A stretch of 64,000 nt of DNA from Tolypeutes matacus (GCA_026826555.1 JAKSZT010053887.1:61931468-61995467); one strand, 5' to 3'; shown: positions 12,694-23,680, counted from the first letter of the stretch. Program-made: numbers and translations. Notes: generated by a model not told the origin, from the sequence alone.

Positions 12694-13138
12694 GGTTTGA
12701 GTTTGCTAAGCTGCTCAAAGCAGCTATCAAAAAATGGGTTGGCTTTTAGCAATGGGAATTTAGCTTACAAGCTTACATTTTTGAGTCTGTGAAAATATCC
12801 AAATCAGGGCATCATCAAGATGATGTTTTCTTACTGAAAAGCAGCTGGTGATCCTGGCCTCTTCTGTGACATGGCAAGGCACATGGCAGCATCTGCTGGT
12901 CTCTTTCTTCTCTTCCAGGTTTTGTTGCTTTCAGCTTCCTGCTTCCATGGTTTTCTCTCTCTCTCTCCATATTCATCCCATTTATAAAGTTCTCCAGTGA
13001 GAGGATTAAGACACACCCTGGGCCATAGCTGAAGTAACTTTATCAAAAGGCTCTACTTACAATAGCTTTACACCCACAGGACTGGATTGGCTTTGAGAAT
13101 ATGATTTTTTATGGTACATACAGTTTCAGACCACCATC
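12694..13138 (-). repeat. 3' LTR of the MaLR-like element
   Basis: In minus orientation it is the downstream LTR. It matches the copy at 14626-15093 along its whole length and also the solo copy at 25798-26291. Its outer terminal bases have decayed. Confidence 0.75.
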
Positions 13139-13986
13139 CTTCACCTGCTAGGCCCCCAAAAGCATGATCTTTCTATATGCAAAATACATCCATTCCATCA
13201 CAATATCCCAAATACCTTAAATCATTTCAGTAACAATGCTAGTACAAAGTCACATCAAAATTGGTGATAGATGTGGTCTGTCCTGGGGCACAATGCTCCT
13301 CAGTCTGTTGACCTATGAAACTTAGAGAACAAGTTATCTGTTACCAATATACAATGGAGGGACAGTTATAGGATAAACACTCCTATTCCCATAGGGAGAA
13401 ATTGGAAGGTAAACAGGGGTCATAGGTCCCAAATAATTCCAGAACCCTGTAGGACATACTCTATTAGATTTCAAGGTCTGAGAGTCATCTATAAAATGAT
13501 GTCTTGCCCTCTGGTCCTGATGGAGTTGCAGGCTTACACTTTTAAGTGCTTGTGCAGCAGCCATACTCCCCCCAAACACTGGGTTGAAGACTCCAACATC
13601 TTCAGGCATTGGGGTGATGGCCAGGCTCCTGGTTCTACCCTAGTGAAGCACCAGGGTGGTGGCTGGACAATAGGCTCCACTCTCATCAAGCACCAGAATG
13701 GCAGCTGGACTTCCCCCATTCCCCCAGGCATCTGAGAACACTGGGGTGGTAACACTTTTCCTGAACAATGGTGTGGAAGGTCTGTCTTCTCTAAGCTCCA
13801 GGGAATACTCACCCTTTCCACATGCATGGCTGATTCTACTGTCTTGGCCTGAAAAGATGTCTGGTTCAGACATGAACTTCATTGGTTTTACCTTTGAAGT
13901 CATTTTTCCTTCAATCTGTCCTTTTTCTGTCTCTTTCAGTCCAGGCTGGCAGTGGTTCCACTCATACAGATCTCACAAACAACGTG

Positions 13987-14500
13987 TCAGTTTGCGTGTG
14001 GTACACAGGGGTATAAATCATCAGACAAAAGAACTTTCCACAGATATTTCCTGGATAAATACATTTCCAATCTTGACTTACACTGAAATGGCTGACTGGT
14101 TCCATGTTCAGTTAAATTCTCACATGGGGTACTATTCTCTGAGGACTCATTTTCTAGAAGCTCAGAATTTTTCAAACCATCAATTTCTGGTTTCTTCATG
14201 TCTAAGAGTTCATTTCTCAGCTTATCCCTTTCCTCTTGCATTTTACTCTAAGCTTCAAGGAGAAACCAAGCATCACTTTCCACATTTAGTTTGGAAATGT
14301 CCTCAGCTAAATATCCAAGCTTGCCACTTTCAAATTCTGCTTCCCACCTAGAATCAAGACTCAATTTTTCCAAGATCTCTGCCACTTTAAAACAAGGGTG
14401 GCCTTTCTTCCAATTTGCAGACACATTCATCATTTCTGTCCAAGGCCTCATCAGAAGTACCTGTAGTATCCATATTTCTACTAACTGTCTTTTCAAAGCA
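13987..14500 (-). pseudogene. Broken gag-like/coiled-coil reading frames inside the MaLR-like element
   Basis: Consecutive minus-strand frames are highly charged. One piece (14241-13987) opens with a Glu/Arg/Leu/Lys-rich segment that would form a coiled coil; the piece upstream (14496-14248) ends at a stop just before it, and the earlier part (about 14662-14387) is in another frame. No zinc knuckle, protease or reverse transcriptase motif is seen. The pieces are separated by at least one frameshift and one stop, so the element is inactive. Confidence 0.45.
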
Positions 14501-14625
14501 ATCTAGGTCTTTTCTATCAAGCACCTCACAATTCTTTCTGCCTCTACGCATTACCCAACTATAAAACCTTTTAAACATTTTTTGTATTTGCAATAGCAGT
14601 ACCCCACTCTTCTGGTACCACAATC

Positions 14626-15093
14626 TGTTTTGGTTTGCTAAGCTGCTCAAATTAGATACCAAAAAACGGGTTGGCTTTTAACAATGGGAATTTATTAGCT
14701 TATAACTCAGTCTTGATGCTATGAAAATGTCCAAATCAAGGCATCATCAAGATGATGCTTTCTTTCTGAAAAGCTTCTGGTGATCCTGGCCTCCTCTGTC
14801 ACATGGCAAGGCACACAGCAGCATCTGCTGGTCTCTCCCATCTCTTCCAGGTTTTGTTGCTTTCAGTCTCTTGTTTCCATGGTTTTCTCTCTTTCTCCAT
14901 ATTCATCCCATTTATAAAGGGCTCCAGTGAGAGGATTAAGACCCATCCTGGGCCACATCGTAATTAAAGTGTCCTAATCAAAAGGTCCTACTTACAACAG
15001 GTTTACACCCATGGGAATGGATTAGCTTTAAGAACACGATATTCTGGGGTACATACAAATTCCAAATGCCACATACAGTTTCAAACTGCCATA
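14626..15093 (-). repeat. 5' LTR of the MaLR-like element
   Basis: Upstream LTR in minus orientation. It ends in ...aacaga beside the candidate primer-binding site. The outer end reads like that of the solo LTR at 25798 (TGTGGTAGTTTGAAAC there, TATGGCAGTTTGAAAC here). Confidence 0.75.
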
Positions 15094-15304
15094 GGCAGAA
15101 TAGTATTTTTGACCAATCAGCAACAAAATTAGAAGAACCTATTATATTGGTTATTGAGTGAATTTCTGTTATTTTAATGGCATGTTGGAAGCTTGCACCA
15201 ATGCATGTTTTGGAAATGAGTTTACAAACATTTGCCTCCAGATTGAAATATCTCATAGTCACATAGAATTCCCACATTTGCATGCTTAAAAAGTCTGGCT
15301 ATAC

Positions 15305-15433
15305 CTTTTTCACACTGACTGCTATTGAAACCTGCTGGACAAATGCACCAGCCACTGGTTGTATCACAACTTGCTCCATTTTTGCAGTCACAGACATGAG
15401 CACAGTTCAAACCATGAAATCCAGGAGGGCATG
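15305..15433 (-). CDS. EGFEM1: EGF-like repeat exon, all eight cysteines
   Basis: A 129 bp phase 1-1 exon on the minus strand. The acceptor is a T-rich tract ending tttctag and the donor is AAAG/gtatag. It encodes one EGF-like module with Cys at 1, 10, 14, 16, 22, 29, 31 and 40, which is the complete MEGF/laminin pattern. An N-S-S sequon at residues 36-38 replaces the usual Gly37. Only 573 bp separate it from the upstream EGF exon, the shortest intron here and probably close to an ancestral tandem exon duplication. EGF modules of this type form extracellular rods and protein-binding surfaces; no partner can be named from sequence. Confidence 0.93.
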
Positions 15434-16006
15434 CTAGAAAATGGAAATGTTAAAACTTTATTTTGGCTTTAAAAATAAAAAGAAGCAAAAAATAAAGGAT
15501 ACACTTTAGGTCATTTATTTCCCAGTATCAAATATGGAGATAAGAACAGAGAATTGGAAAGCAAGGAAAAATTAATTTAGATCTTAGTCTAGATTTAGTC
15601 TAGATTAAAAGTCTAGATTACCATAAAACAAATAAGCAGTTTCCTTGTCTATATTTTGCCTAAAGGCAGCCAGAGGAAGGAGAATAATTTTATTCAAAAA
15701 GACCATCAGCTGACTCCTCTGGGAATGTTTCCTCCCTGTGCCTATTCCAAATGTTCATAAACCAAAGAATGCATTCTTATGCAGTAGTGCCACACAGGAT
15801 AAACAAGTGCAATTACTTATTCATGGCAGTTGTCTACCTCTAGAATTTAAACCAGAGCTAGGAAGTAGATTGTGAAAATATACACTAAATGGTTAACAGT
15901 TTAATATGATACAATGTGAACGTATCACTTTTATAATTAAAAAGTAGCTTTGAAAGTTAACAATGTATAAACAACATAATATGCCCACTTATTATTTTCT
16001 GTTTAC
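15434..16006 (-). other. Short intron (573 bp) between EGF exons
   Basis: Bounded by gtaaac (16006) and tttctag (15434). No repeat family recognised inside; contains a local triplication of 'gtctagatt' near 15590-15620. Confidence 0.75.
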
Positions 16007-16135
16007 CATGTTTACAGTCTTGGCCATAGAAACCTTTGCCGCATTCACAGCTTCTGGAAAACCTGTTGCAAACTCCACTGTTTTGACAGGTGCAATTAAA
16101 ATGGCAGCTTGGGCCATAGTAATCAGGAGAACATT
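16007..16135 (-). CDS. EGFEM1: EGF-like repeat exon, all eight cysteines
   Basis: A 129 bp phase 1-1 exon on the minus strand with acceptor atttttag and donor CATG/gtaaac. Cys fall at 1, 10, 14, 16, 22, 29, 31 and 40, with the aromatic-Gly pair Tyr6-Gly7 and Phe35-Tyr36-Gly37 typical of the family. An N-C-T sequon overlaps Cys14 and may not be glycosylated. The usual Gly27 before the sixth cysteine is Arg. The exon joins in frame to the exons at 22896-22768 (upstream) and 15433-15305 (downstream), giving Glu and Ala at the two split codons. Confidence 0.93.
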
Positions 16136-16194
16136 CTAAAAAATAAATCACCAGAGAATTAGTTCTAGCTAAAGATACTTGATTTTGTAATGAG

Positions 16195-18230
16195 TTCCAA
16201 GAAAGTGAAAAACAGTGGAATTAATGAAAAAAAAAAAAAAGAAAGCAGACAAATCATTAGCTAACCTAACCAAGATCAGAGAGAGAAAGCTCAAATTCAC
16301 AAACTTAAAGCAAAATATAAGAAATGACCATCAAGACAGATAAATATAAAGCTTACAATGCAATTAAATTAAAAATCTAAATAAATACATGGAAAATGTT
16401 ATAGAAAAATACAATTTACCAAAATTGTCCTAATTTGAGACTGAAAACCTAAAGAGGCCAATTATAACAGGAAAAAAATAGAGAATAGTAAAAGAGGTTT
16501 TGCATGGAAGGAAGGAAGGAAGGAAGGAAGGAAGGAAGGAAGGAAGGAAGGAAGGAAGGAAGGAAGGAAGGAAGGAAGGAAGGAAGGAAGGNNNNNNNNN
16601 NAGGAAGGAAGGAAGGAAGGAAGGAAGGAAGGAAGGAAGGAAGGAAGGGAAAAGAAAGGGCATCAGGCTCGGGTTTCACAAGGGAATTCTAGAAACATCT
16701 ATAATTCAGAGAATTGCCATACTACTTAAACTATTCCAGAACACCGAGAAGGAAGGAATACTTCAAAGTAATTTTATTAAGTGAGTGTAGAATCATTTCT
16801 AAAACCTGACAAAATTACATAATAAAAAACTACAGTTCAATCTCACTTGTCAATATTGGTACAAAAATCATAAACTATATATATAAGCACACAGATTTCA
16901 ATAGCACATTGCAAAATAATACAACATGACCAAGTAGTGTTTATTCCAAAAATATATGTCAGGTCATTCACTATTACAAAATTAATCAGTACCATCCATC
17001 ATATTTATCAGTGTAAAGAGGTAAATCATATCAACTAGTTCCATAGATGCAGAAAAGTCATTTGGAATAAATTCATTTCAAATTCAGCAAAAATATTGAA
17101 TAAAATAGAATATTGATACTTATATCTTAATAGAAACAGATTAAGATATATATATATATGAATCTATAGATATTATATACATATACATCAGTCCAAAAGC
17201 CAGCATTTACTTAGACTTAATGAGCAACAAAAAACTTGAGCAAATGGAAAGGTATACCAAGTTCTTGACAGGAGGAGTTAATATCATAAATGTGTGCAGA
17301 GGACACAAACAATACAAATTTACAATTTTTTTTAATCTAGGGAATTTGATTATAAAATTCATTTAGAAGGACGGATAAACAAGAATAGTCAGGAAATAAC
17401 TGAAAAGGAAGAACAATGAAGGATGGTTAGCCCTTTCAGTAATAAATATATATGGTAAAGACTCTATAATCAAAATCATATTGTATTTGTATATGAATAG
17501 ACAGCCCAATAGAACAGAACTTTCAGAGCTACCCCAAATTGTATATAAATGTTTAGTATCTGATGAAGGCTACCTCTCAAATCAATTTGGAATATCAATT
17601 TTAAAAGCTACATTGGGATAGTTGAAAAGTCATATGAGGAAAAATTCAATCTATTCCTCATACCATACACCAGAAAAAATATTTCAGATTGACCAGAGAA
17701 TCAAATGTAAAAACTGACAGCATACAAATATTAAAAGAAAGCATGAGTGAATTCCTCTATAACCCGAGAACAGGGAATAAATTTCTAACTATGACTCAAA
17801 AATAAAAAATAATAAAGAGATGAGATATATTTTATTACATTTAAGGGGGAAAAAACCTTTGAATGGTGTAGAATCTGTAACCCAAAGATGACCTCAGTGG
17901 AATCCACATCCTTGTGTCATCCCCTTCTGAGAAAAGAATCACTCACCTAAAGCCAATTAACCTAAAGAACCATGAGAGATAGTAGCAACTAGTTGTTTTA
18001 AACCTCTAAGTTGTGGTGTGGTTTGTTCTACATCATTAAAATAATCAATCAGATGGCAAACATACTATAGAAAAGTAAAAAGACAAAGTACAAATTTTCC
18101 TAAATTATGGAGAAAATTCACAGCAGAATTAGTATCTCTATTATATATAGAACTTCTAAGATTATAGAAAAGACCAACAATCTTGTATTATGTGGTATAA
18201 CCAGATAGTTGTGTGTTTATCACTTGTCAT
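16195..18230 (+). mobile_element. L1 LINE ORF2-region fragments, decayed
   Basis: Sense-strand L1 phrases recur: 'agctaacctaaccaagatcagagagagaaagc', 'tattccaaaaatatatgtcaggtc', 'agaaaagtcatttgga', 'gaacagggaataaatttctaactatgactcaaaa'. Many stops. Interrupted by the GGAA array and by an unrelated segment at about 17866-18050. Confidence 0.65.
16506..16649 (+). repeat. (GGAA)n microsatellite with a 10-N gap
   Basis: Uninterrupted GGAA units on both sides of Ns at 16592-16601. The true length is unknown. Open frames across it are low-complexity artefacts. Confidence 0.97.
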
Positions 18231-18619
18231 TATTAAAGCACTTTCATTATTTCAATAAAAAATATTAATAAACAAAAACAGACAAACAAACAAGAAAATT
18301 CCTCACCTCTCAATCTCTGTTTCCCCTGCTGTACATAGCTGCTACTTCTGGCTATTCTTGCACAATTATTTATTTGTTTATTAAGCAGTTTTATTGAGAT
18401 ATATTCACATACCATATGATCTATCCAAAGGTATAATCACTGACTTCTTTTTAGCTGTTAAAAAGTCCTTTATTGTAAAATTGTAAAATAAATATAAAAA
18501 TAGATTGAAAGAAATTACAAATTTTAAATGAGAGTACAGGCCAGGTTAGATTTAATATAGTCAATTATGAAAAATAGATAGCATAGCAACAAATATTTGT
18601 AAATATAAATAATAATTCA

Positions 18620-19515
18620 AATATAATAGAATTAACATAATTCTAATTTTTTTCATTTTTTAAAATCCATTCTATCAGTCTATGTCTTTTGACTGGGGAG
18701 TTCAATCCATTAACATTCATTGCTATTACTGTAAAGCCATTACTTACTTCATCCATTTTGTCCTTTAGCTCTCTGTTGTCGTATCGTTCTACTGTCTGTC
18801 TTATCCTTTAGTTTACCCTTCCTAAGAATCTTCATTTCCAAACTCCTCTCCAAATCTCTTGCCCTTGTTTTCTCCTTTCAGGCTGCAGCACCCCTTTTAG
18901 TACCTCTTGCAAATATGGTCTTTTGGTAGCATATTCTATCAGTTTTTGTTTGTCTATGAAGACTTTGAACTCACCGTCATTTTTGAAGGACAGCTTTGCT
19001 GGATACAGAATTCTTGGCTGGCAGTTTTTCTCTTTCAGTACCTTAAATACATCATACCCCTTTCTTCTCTCCTCCATAGTTTCTGATGAGAGGTCGGCAC
19101 TTAATCCAATTGAGTTTCCCTTCTATGTGACTCTTTCGTTTTCTCTTGTTGCTTTCAGAGTCCTCTATCTCTGATATTTGTCATTCTGAATAGTAGGTGT
19201 CTCAGGGCATATCTATTCAGATTTATTCTGTTTGGGGTGCATTATCCTTCTTGGATATTGATATTTATGTCCTTCATAAGGGTTGGGAAGTTTTTGGTCA
19301 TTATTCTTCTAATATTCTTTCTGCCCCTTTTCCATTCTCTTCTCCTTCTAGGACACCAATAACGTGAATGTTTGTGCGTTTCACATTGTCATTCAGTTCC
19401 CTAAGACTCTGTTCCATTTTTTCCATTCTCTTCTCTTTCTGTTCTCCTGCCTTTTCCAGTTCAGATTTCTGTCTTCAAAACCACTAATTCTGTTTTCAAG
19501 CAGTTCAAATCTGCT
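18620..19515 (-). mobile_element. L1 LINE fragment (antisense), left part
   Basis: Classical antisense L1 text: 'ctatgtcttttgactggggagttcaatccattaacattc', 'agctttgctggatacagaattcttggctggcag', 'ttctgcccc', 'tctccttctaggac'. It continues at 19916 beyond an inserted SINE. Confidence 0.75.
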
Positions 19516-19915
19516 CTTATTATTTATTTATTTCCCCCCATACCCTCATTGTTTCCACTTACTGTATGTTTTTCTTCCTTGTTTCTTTATGAGGCACCAG
19601 GAACTGAACCTGGGACCTCCGATGTGGGAGGGTGGCCTAATTGTTTGAGCCACCTCCATTTCCTTCTTTGTTGTGTCTCTCATTATGTTTTTCCTCCTGT
19701 GTCTCTTGTTGCATTATCTTGTTGTGTCAGCTTGCTGAGCCTGCCCATCGTGTCAGCTCCCTGTCCCATCTGTCCTCTTTAAGAGGCACTGGGAACCTAT
19801 GCTCCCTGCTTTTGTTGTGTCTCTCATGTTTTTGTGTTTTGCTGTGTCTCTCATTATGACCTTCCATGTAGTAGGTGGGAGCTCAATTGCTTCAGCCACA
19901 TCCGCTTCCCTCTAA
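19516..19915 (-). repeat. DAS-SINE, multi-unit form, inserted in L1
   Basis: Antisense DAS-SINE: 'aggcaccaggaactgaacctgggacctcc', repeated 'tttgttgtgtctctcattatg', a second 'aagaggcactgggaacc', ending 'agccacatccgcttccc'. It splits the surrounding L1, so it is younger than the L1. Confidence 0.8.
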
Positions 19916-20935
19916 TGTATTTTTAAAATCCCATCAATCATGTCTTTCATTCCCATAAGGTCTGTTACTTTACTTTGTAGGCTTTAAAATTGTTCTTTAT
20001 GCTCTCCCAGTGTCTTCTTAATATCCTTTATTTCTTTAGTCATATTTTCTTTAAATTCTTTGAAGTGATTTAGGAGAGTTGTGTGATTATCACTGATTAG
20101 TTGTATTAAATCCTGTATCTCTTCAGGATATTTGGTTTGTTCTTTTTACTGGGCCATCTCTTCCTGTTTTCTAGTATGGCTTGTAATTTTTTGCTGATGT
20201 CTAGGCATCTGAATATGTTGGTGAGTTTACTTTGATGGTTAATTTCTCTCTCTTGACTATTGTTTTTTTTCCCCACAGCTATTCTTTGATATTTGGTTCA
20301 ACTTATTCTCAGTCTCTAAAATTTCCCAACTTAAGTTTTCAAGACTAGGCCAGGGACTCACTAGTGGGGTGGAGATTTTCTCCCAGGGGTTGGATAGAGA
20401 GTATGAACAGTTTTTGCCCATGCAATTTCCAGACCCGCCAGCAGATGATGTTAGTCAGTGCAACTTTCCACAGGGGTGTTTCAGTCTCAGCTTTCCTGTG
20501 TTCCTGTGTTGAATCTCCAGATCGGAAATTCAAAGCAGGTTCTGCCGGCAAAATTCACTGAAGAAAAGCACCCTGACCTTCCCTCACTTTTCCCTTGAAA
20601 GAGCTGACAGGGAGGAAGATATTTGCTCCCTTCTCAATTGGCTGCAGTGAGCCAGGTGTTTTACCCCAATTTAAAATCTTGGGGCTAGGGGAGGGGAGCC
20701 CTTCCCAGCCACCACTGGGGGCTTGGTAGCTCACATTTGATGTTTCGGCTTCTTCATCTCCCTGTCCCTCACTCCCGTGGGAGTTGTGTAGCACTGTCCT
20801 GGTCTGCTGACCCCCAAAGCAGGTCCCTTGGACAGCTTTTGGCTATTTCTCCATTGTTTGTGAGAGCATTCAACTCTGTTAGTCTGTCGCTATTTTCCCA
20901 TAATCCTCCCAATACTTATCTTTTAAAGATACATA
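19916..20935 (-). mobile_element. L1 LINE fragment (antisense), right part
   Basis: Resumes L1 antisense text ('tcccataaggtctgttac', 'gtgtcttcttaatatcctttatttcttt', 'ttaaattctttgaagtg') and runs into a more GC-rich untranslated-like part at about 20300-20900. Confidence 0.6.
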
Positions 20936-21110
20936 TTGAATAATTTATAGATGAAATACAATGATTTGCTCCAAAATAAAAGAAGGGAGTTTCAGAATTG
21001 ACCATGAATTGATAATTATTGAAGCTTGGTAATGAGTAAATTGGGATTCTTATATTATTCTCTCTATTTTTGTATGTGTTTTAAAATTTCCATTAAAAAA
21101 GAAAACCCTT
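20936..21110 (+). repeat. L1M 3' end fragment
   Basis: 'ttgataattattgaagcttggtaatgagta', 'ttatattattctctctatttttgtatgtgttttaaaatttccatta' match the L1M 3' UTR end in sense. Confidence 0.7.
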
Positions 21111-21289
21111 GAGTTTTTTAAAAGGAGCATTTCTTGATTGGTTTTCAATTTGGAGTTAATTAAAATTATAATAGATTTTTCAAAATTTAGATATGATGTG
21201 GTACTATTTTTAGAGCTCCATACTGAAATATTTATGGTTGAAACTATATGACATCTGCAATTTGCTTCTATGTAATCCCATAGGGCTGT

Positions 21290-21425
21290 GAGGGGGGAAG
21301 TAGTTTAAAGTAGGTAAAACAAGATTAGCCATAAATTGATCATTTTTAAAGTTGAGAGATACATACCATTATATCATTCTCTTAACTTTAGTTATGTTTG
21401 AAATTCTCAGAGATAAAAAGCTTGA
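21290..21425 (+). repeat. Second L1M 3' end fragment
   Basis: 'aaaacaagattagccataaattgatcattttt', 'attctcttaacttt', 'gtttgaaattctcagagataaaaag' repeat the same 3' UTR motif order as the copy at 20936. Confidence 0.6.
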
Positions 21426-21429
21426 ATGA

Positions 21430-22740
21430 TACTATCAGCAGTGAAAATATCCTACATTCTAAATGCCAGAGAATTATTCAAATTAGGATTAAAAAACAAC
21501 AGTATGGACACAAAAATACTATTTTTTAAAGGTCCTATTGCTTTGAGTTAGTAATTCCAAATACCACAAAATTGAAGAGTGCTCTTTCTGTTGAATTAGG
21601 GAGACTATCCATCTTTAAAAAATAATCTATGGGTAAGGATCTTGAGCTTTGATTTAGGAAGGCTACCATGTCATATTCAGTTCAGTACCTCACTTTCTGA
21701 TGGGGCAACCAAATTACTGAGAGGGGGTGAACTGCCTACAAGCACAGAATATGGTAATAGCAGATCTGGCTTGGCATACACGTCTATCCATTCCCATTGC
21801 AAAGCACTTTCTGCAATGCCAAGATAGCAAGTTTCATGAAAGTTATACTAGTGATGATGGATGATTTATAATCACACCCATTATGATGCTGTGACAGGGC
21901 TGCCATTCTAAAAAGCCATAGTACTCATAGTTGAGACCATGTAGGTAAAAGTCCACTGTGGATTTTTTTTTCACTAAGGATCCCAAAGTTCAGACCTCCC
22001 TGCACAGTGTTCTCATCTACTCTTTACCTTGCTGCAAAAGCCCTTTCTCTCTATTCCTCCAAAGTATGACATTGTCTCCTCCAGTAGAGAGCTCCTAACC
22101 AGGATATATGCTCTCAGGGAAGAAAACATTAGAACAATGATCAATATTTTATTTTAACCATTCTTTATCAATTTAAAATTTATGTATGTTTTAATGTATA
22201 TAATATATTAGTTGAGAAGTATATGGCTATCATTCATAAATGAAAATTCATATGCACTGGTACCTAATTAAACTTTTTCCTGATGAAGTGAAATTTGGAA
22301 CTTTCTGCTCCTGGGCATTCCTTTTCACCCTTGCAGCTGGACCCACCCTTTATATGATCTGGCCTTCTCAGGGCCCCATATCCACCTCTCTGCGGGCCTC
22401 AAGCCTCAGTGGAGTTTGAGGTTCTTGAGTCCCCATGCCTAGAAACCCAAGGCTTAGTGGGTTTTGTGTCTCACAAAACCTTTCAAGCTTAAAAACTGGC
22501 TAGAGGAAATGTGGGATTTAGGTCTCAGAGGAATTATTTCACATTATGACTATTTCAATTACTTAAGGGGCTTAGGAGGCTTTGTGTGATATTCTGGTAA
22601 TAAAATCCATATTTACATAACACTATTTTTATTGCAAATGCAATCAAACTTCAAAAAGTGTGCATGAACTTTTTGGAAAACAAACTCTTCACAGGTCTTT
22701 ATTGTATTTTATCAACGAATGGTGGTGCATTCTAAAATAG
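21430..22740. other. Unrecognised intronic stretch
   Basis: No exon, RNA gene or repeat that I can name. 22300-22500 is slightly more GC-rich than its surroundings. Confidence 0.4.
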
Positions 22741-22767
22741 ATTTTTATTGAGTAGTAGTCAACTTGC

Positions 22768-22896
22768 CTTTTTCACAATAATTTCCTGTCCATCCAAGGC
22801 CACAAGTACAGTTTCCATCCACAGGATTGCAAAGGCCACCATTTTTACAAATGCATGTTAGCTCACAATTTGGGCCATATCTTGTCTGGGGACATG
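22768..22896 (-). CDS. EGFEM1: EGF-like repeat exon, all eight cysteines, followed by a GC splice donor
   Basis: A 129 bp phase 1-1 exon on the minus strand with acceptor tttttacaacag. Cys at 1, 10, 14, 16, 22, 29, 31 and 40; the N-G-G motif between the fourth and fifth cysteines is canonical. The exon ends GAA AAA G and is followed by gcaagt rather than gtaagt. The rest of the donor matches the strong consensus seen at functional GC-AG introns (AAG/GCAAGT). A GT lies 5 nt further on, but using it would break the phase-1 frame that every other junction keeps. The GC donor is therefore the best reading. Confidence 0.92.
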
Positions 22897-23046
22897 CTGT
22901 TGTAAAAATTAAAAATATCAAACAATAAAAATGTCGTATAAGGAAACATTTTTCTACTACAGAGTTGCCGTATTTATATTGCAAACACATAATACAATGT
23001 TAAAGCTAAAACAAACTACTCAGACCCTTAAAGTAATAAGGACATC

Positions 23047-23165
23047 ACAGTTATTCATTCATTGTTTTCATCCATTCCATAAATATTTATTGAACTCATA
23101 CTGGTGCCCAGCACACTTTTGGACCTGGAGATGCCCTAGTGAACAAGCAACAGCCAAACCTTGAT
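23047..23165 (-). repeat. L2 LINE fragment
   Basis: 'attcattcattg...ataaatatttattgaactc...ctggtgcccagcaca' then 'ctagtgaacaagc' follows the antisense L2 3' end. Confidence 0.6.
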
Positions 23166-23227
23166 TAGGTTCAAGGGCATTTTAAGTATTTAGCTTCTTA
23201 ATTGATAGAGAAAAGAGATGAGCAATT

Positions 23228-23680
23228 TTTTAAAAATATTTATTTTATTTATTTCTTCCCACCCTCTTATTGTTTTTCACTTGTTGTGTCTGTCTTCCTC
23301 ATTTCTTTAGGAGGCACTGGAAGCCGAACCCGGGAACTCTGATGTGGGAGGGAAGTGCCTAATCATTTGAGCCACCTCCGCTCCCTGCTTTGTTGTGTCT
23401 CTCATTATTTTCCTCCACCACCTCTCGTTGTATCAGCTCGCTGTTGCTTACCTGTCGCGTAAGCTTGCTATCTTCTTTAGGAAGCACCAGAAACCTCTGC
23501 TCCCTGCTTTGTTGTGTCACTCATTATGTTTTTTCTTCTTATATCTCCCGTTGTGTCAGTTTGCTGCACCTGCCCGTCATGCAGGCTCATGGTCTTCTTT
23601 AGGAGGCACCGGGATCTGAACCAGTGATCTCCCATGTGGTAGGCAGGAGCCCAGTAGCCTGAGCCACATCCACTTCCCAG
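23228..23680 (-). repeat. DAS-SINE, multi-unit form
   Basis: Antisense: A/T-rich head, 'aggaggcactggaagccgaacccgggaac', 'gagccacctccgctccctgctttgttgtgtctctcatt', a second 'aggcaccgggatctgaacc', ending 'gagccacatccacttccc'. Same layout as the copy at 19516. Confidence 0.82.

Larger units (their letters stand above)
12694..15093 (-). mobile_element. MaLR-like LTR retrotransposon (nonautonomous endogenous retroviral element)
   Basis: Two related LTRs in the same orientation, 12694-13138 and 14626-15093, flank a 1.49 kb interior. The LTRs share long blocks ('gatcctggcctc', 'ttccaggttttgttgctttcag', 'atattcatcccatttataaag'), with differences spread throughout. The compact size and the lack of any polymerase-like frame fit MaLR-type elements. 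Minus-strand frames in the interior are broken into at least three pieces. A candidate primer-binding site, tggtaccagaag, starts 5 nt inside the upstream LTR boundary on the minus strand. A clear target-site duplication was not found. Confidence 0.75.
11354..15304 (-). other. Intron (4.0 kb) carrying a MaLR-like provirus
   Basis: Lies between the donor at 15304-15303 and the acceptor ending at 11354. More than half of it is the LTR element at 12694-15093. About 11690-11780 resembles a small L2 3' end. 11785-12690 shows nothing I recognise. Confidence 0.75.
16136..22767 (-). other. Intron (6.6 kb) with GC donor, filled with L1 and SINE sequence
   Basis: Begins with a GC donor (22767-22766) and ends with tttttag (16138-16136). 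It holds L1 in both orientations, the GGAA microsatellite and a DAS-SINE. 21400-22740 is unrecognised. Confidence 0.75.

Noticed and set aside
13698..14351. Longest plus-strand open frame (217 codons)
   Set aside because: It is antisense to the interior of the MaLR-like element and has no recognisable domain; a chance frame.
16500..16784. Lys/Glu/Gly/Arg-repeat and Pro/Ser/Phe/Leu-repeat open frames on both strands
   Set aside because: They are translations of the GGAA microsatellite and run through the N gap.
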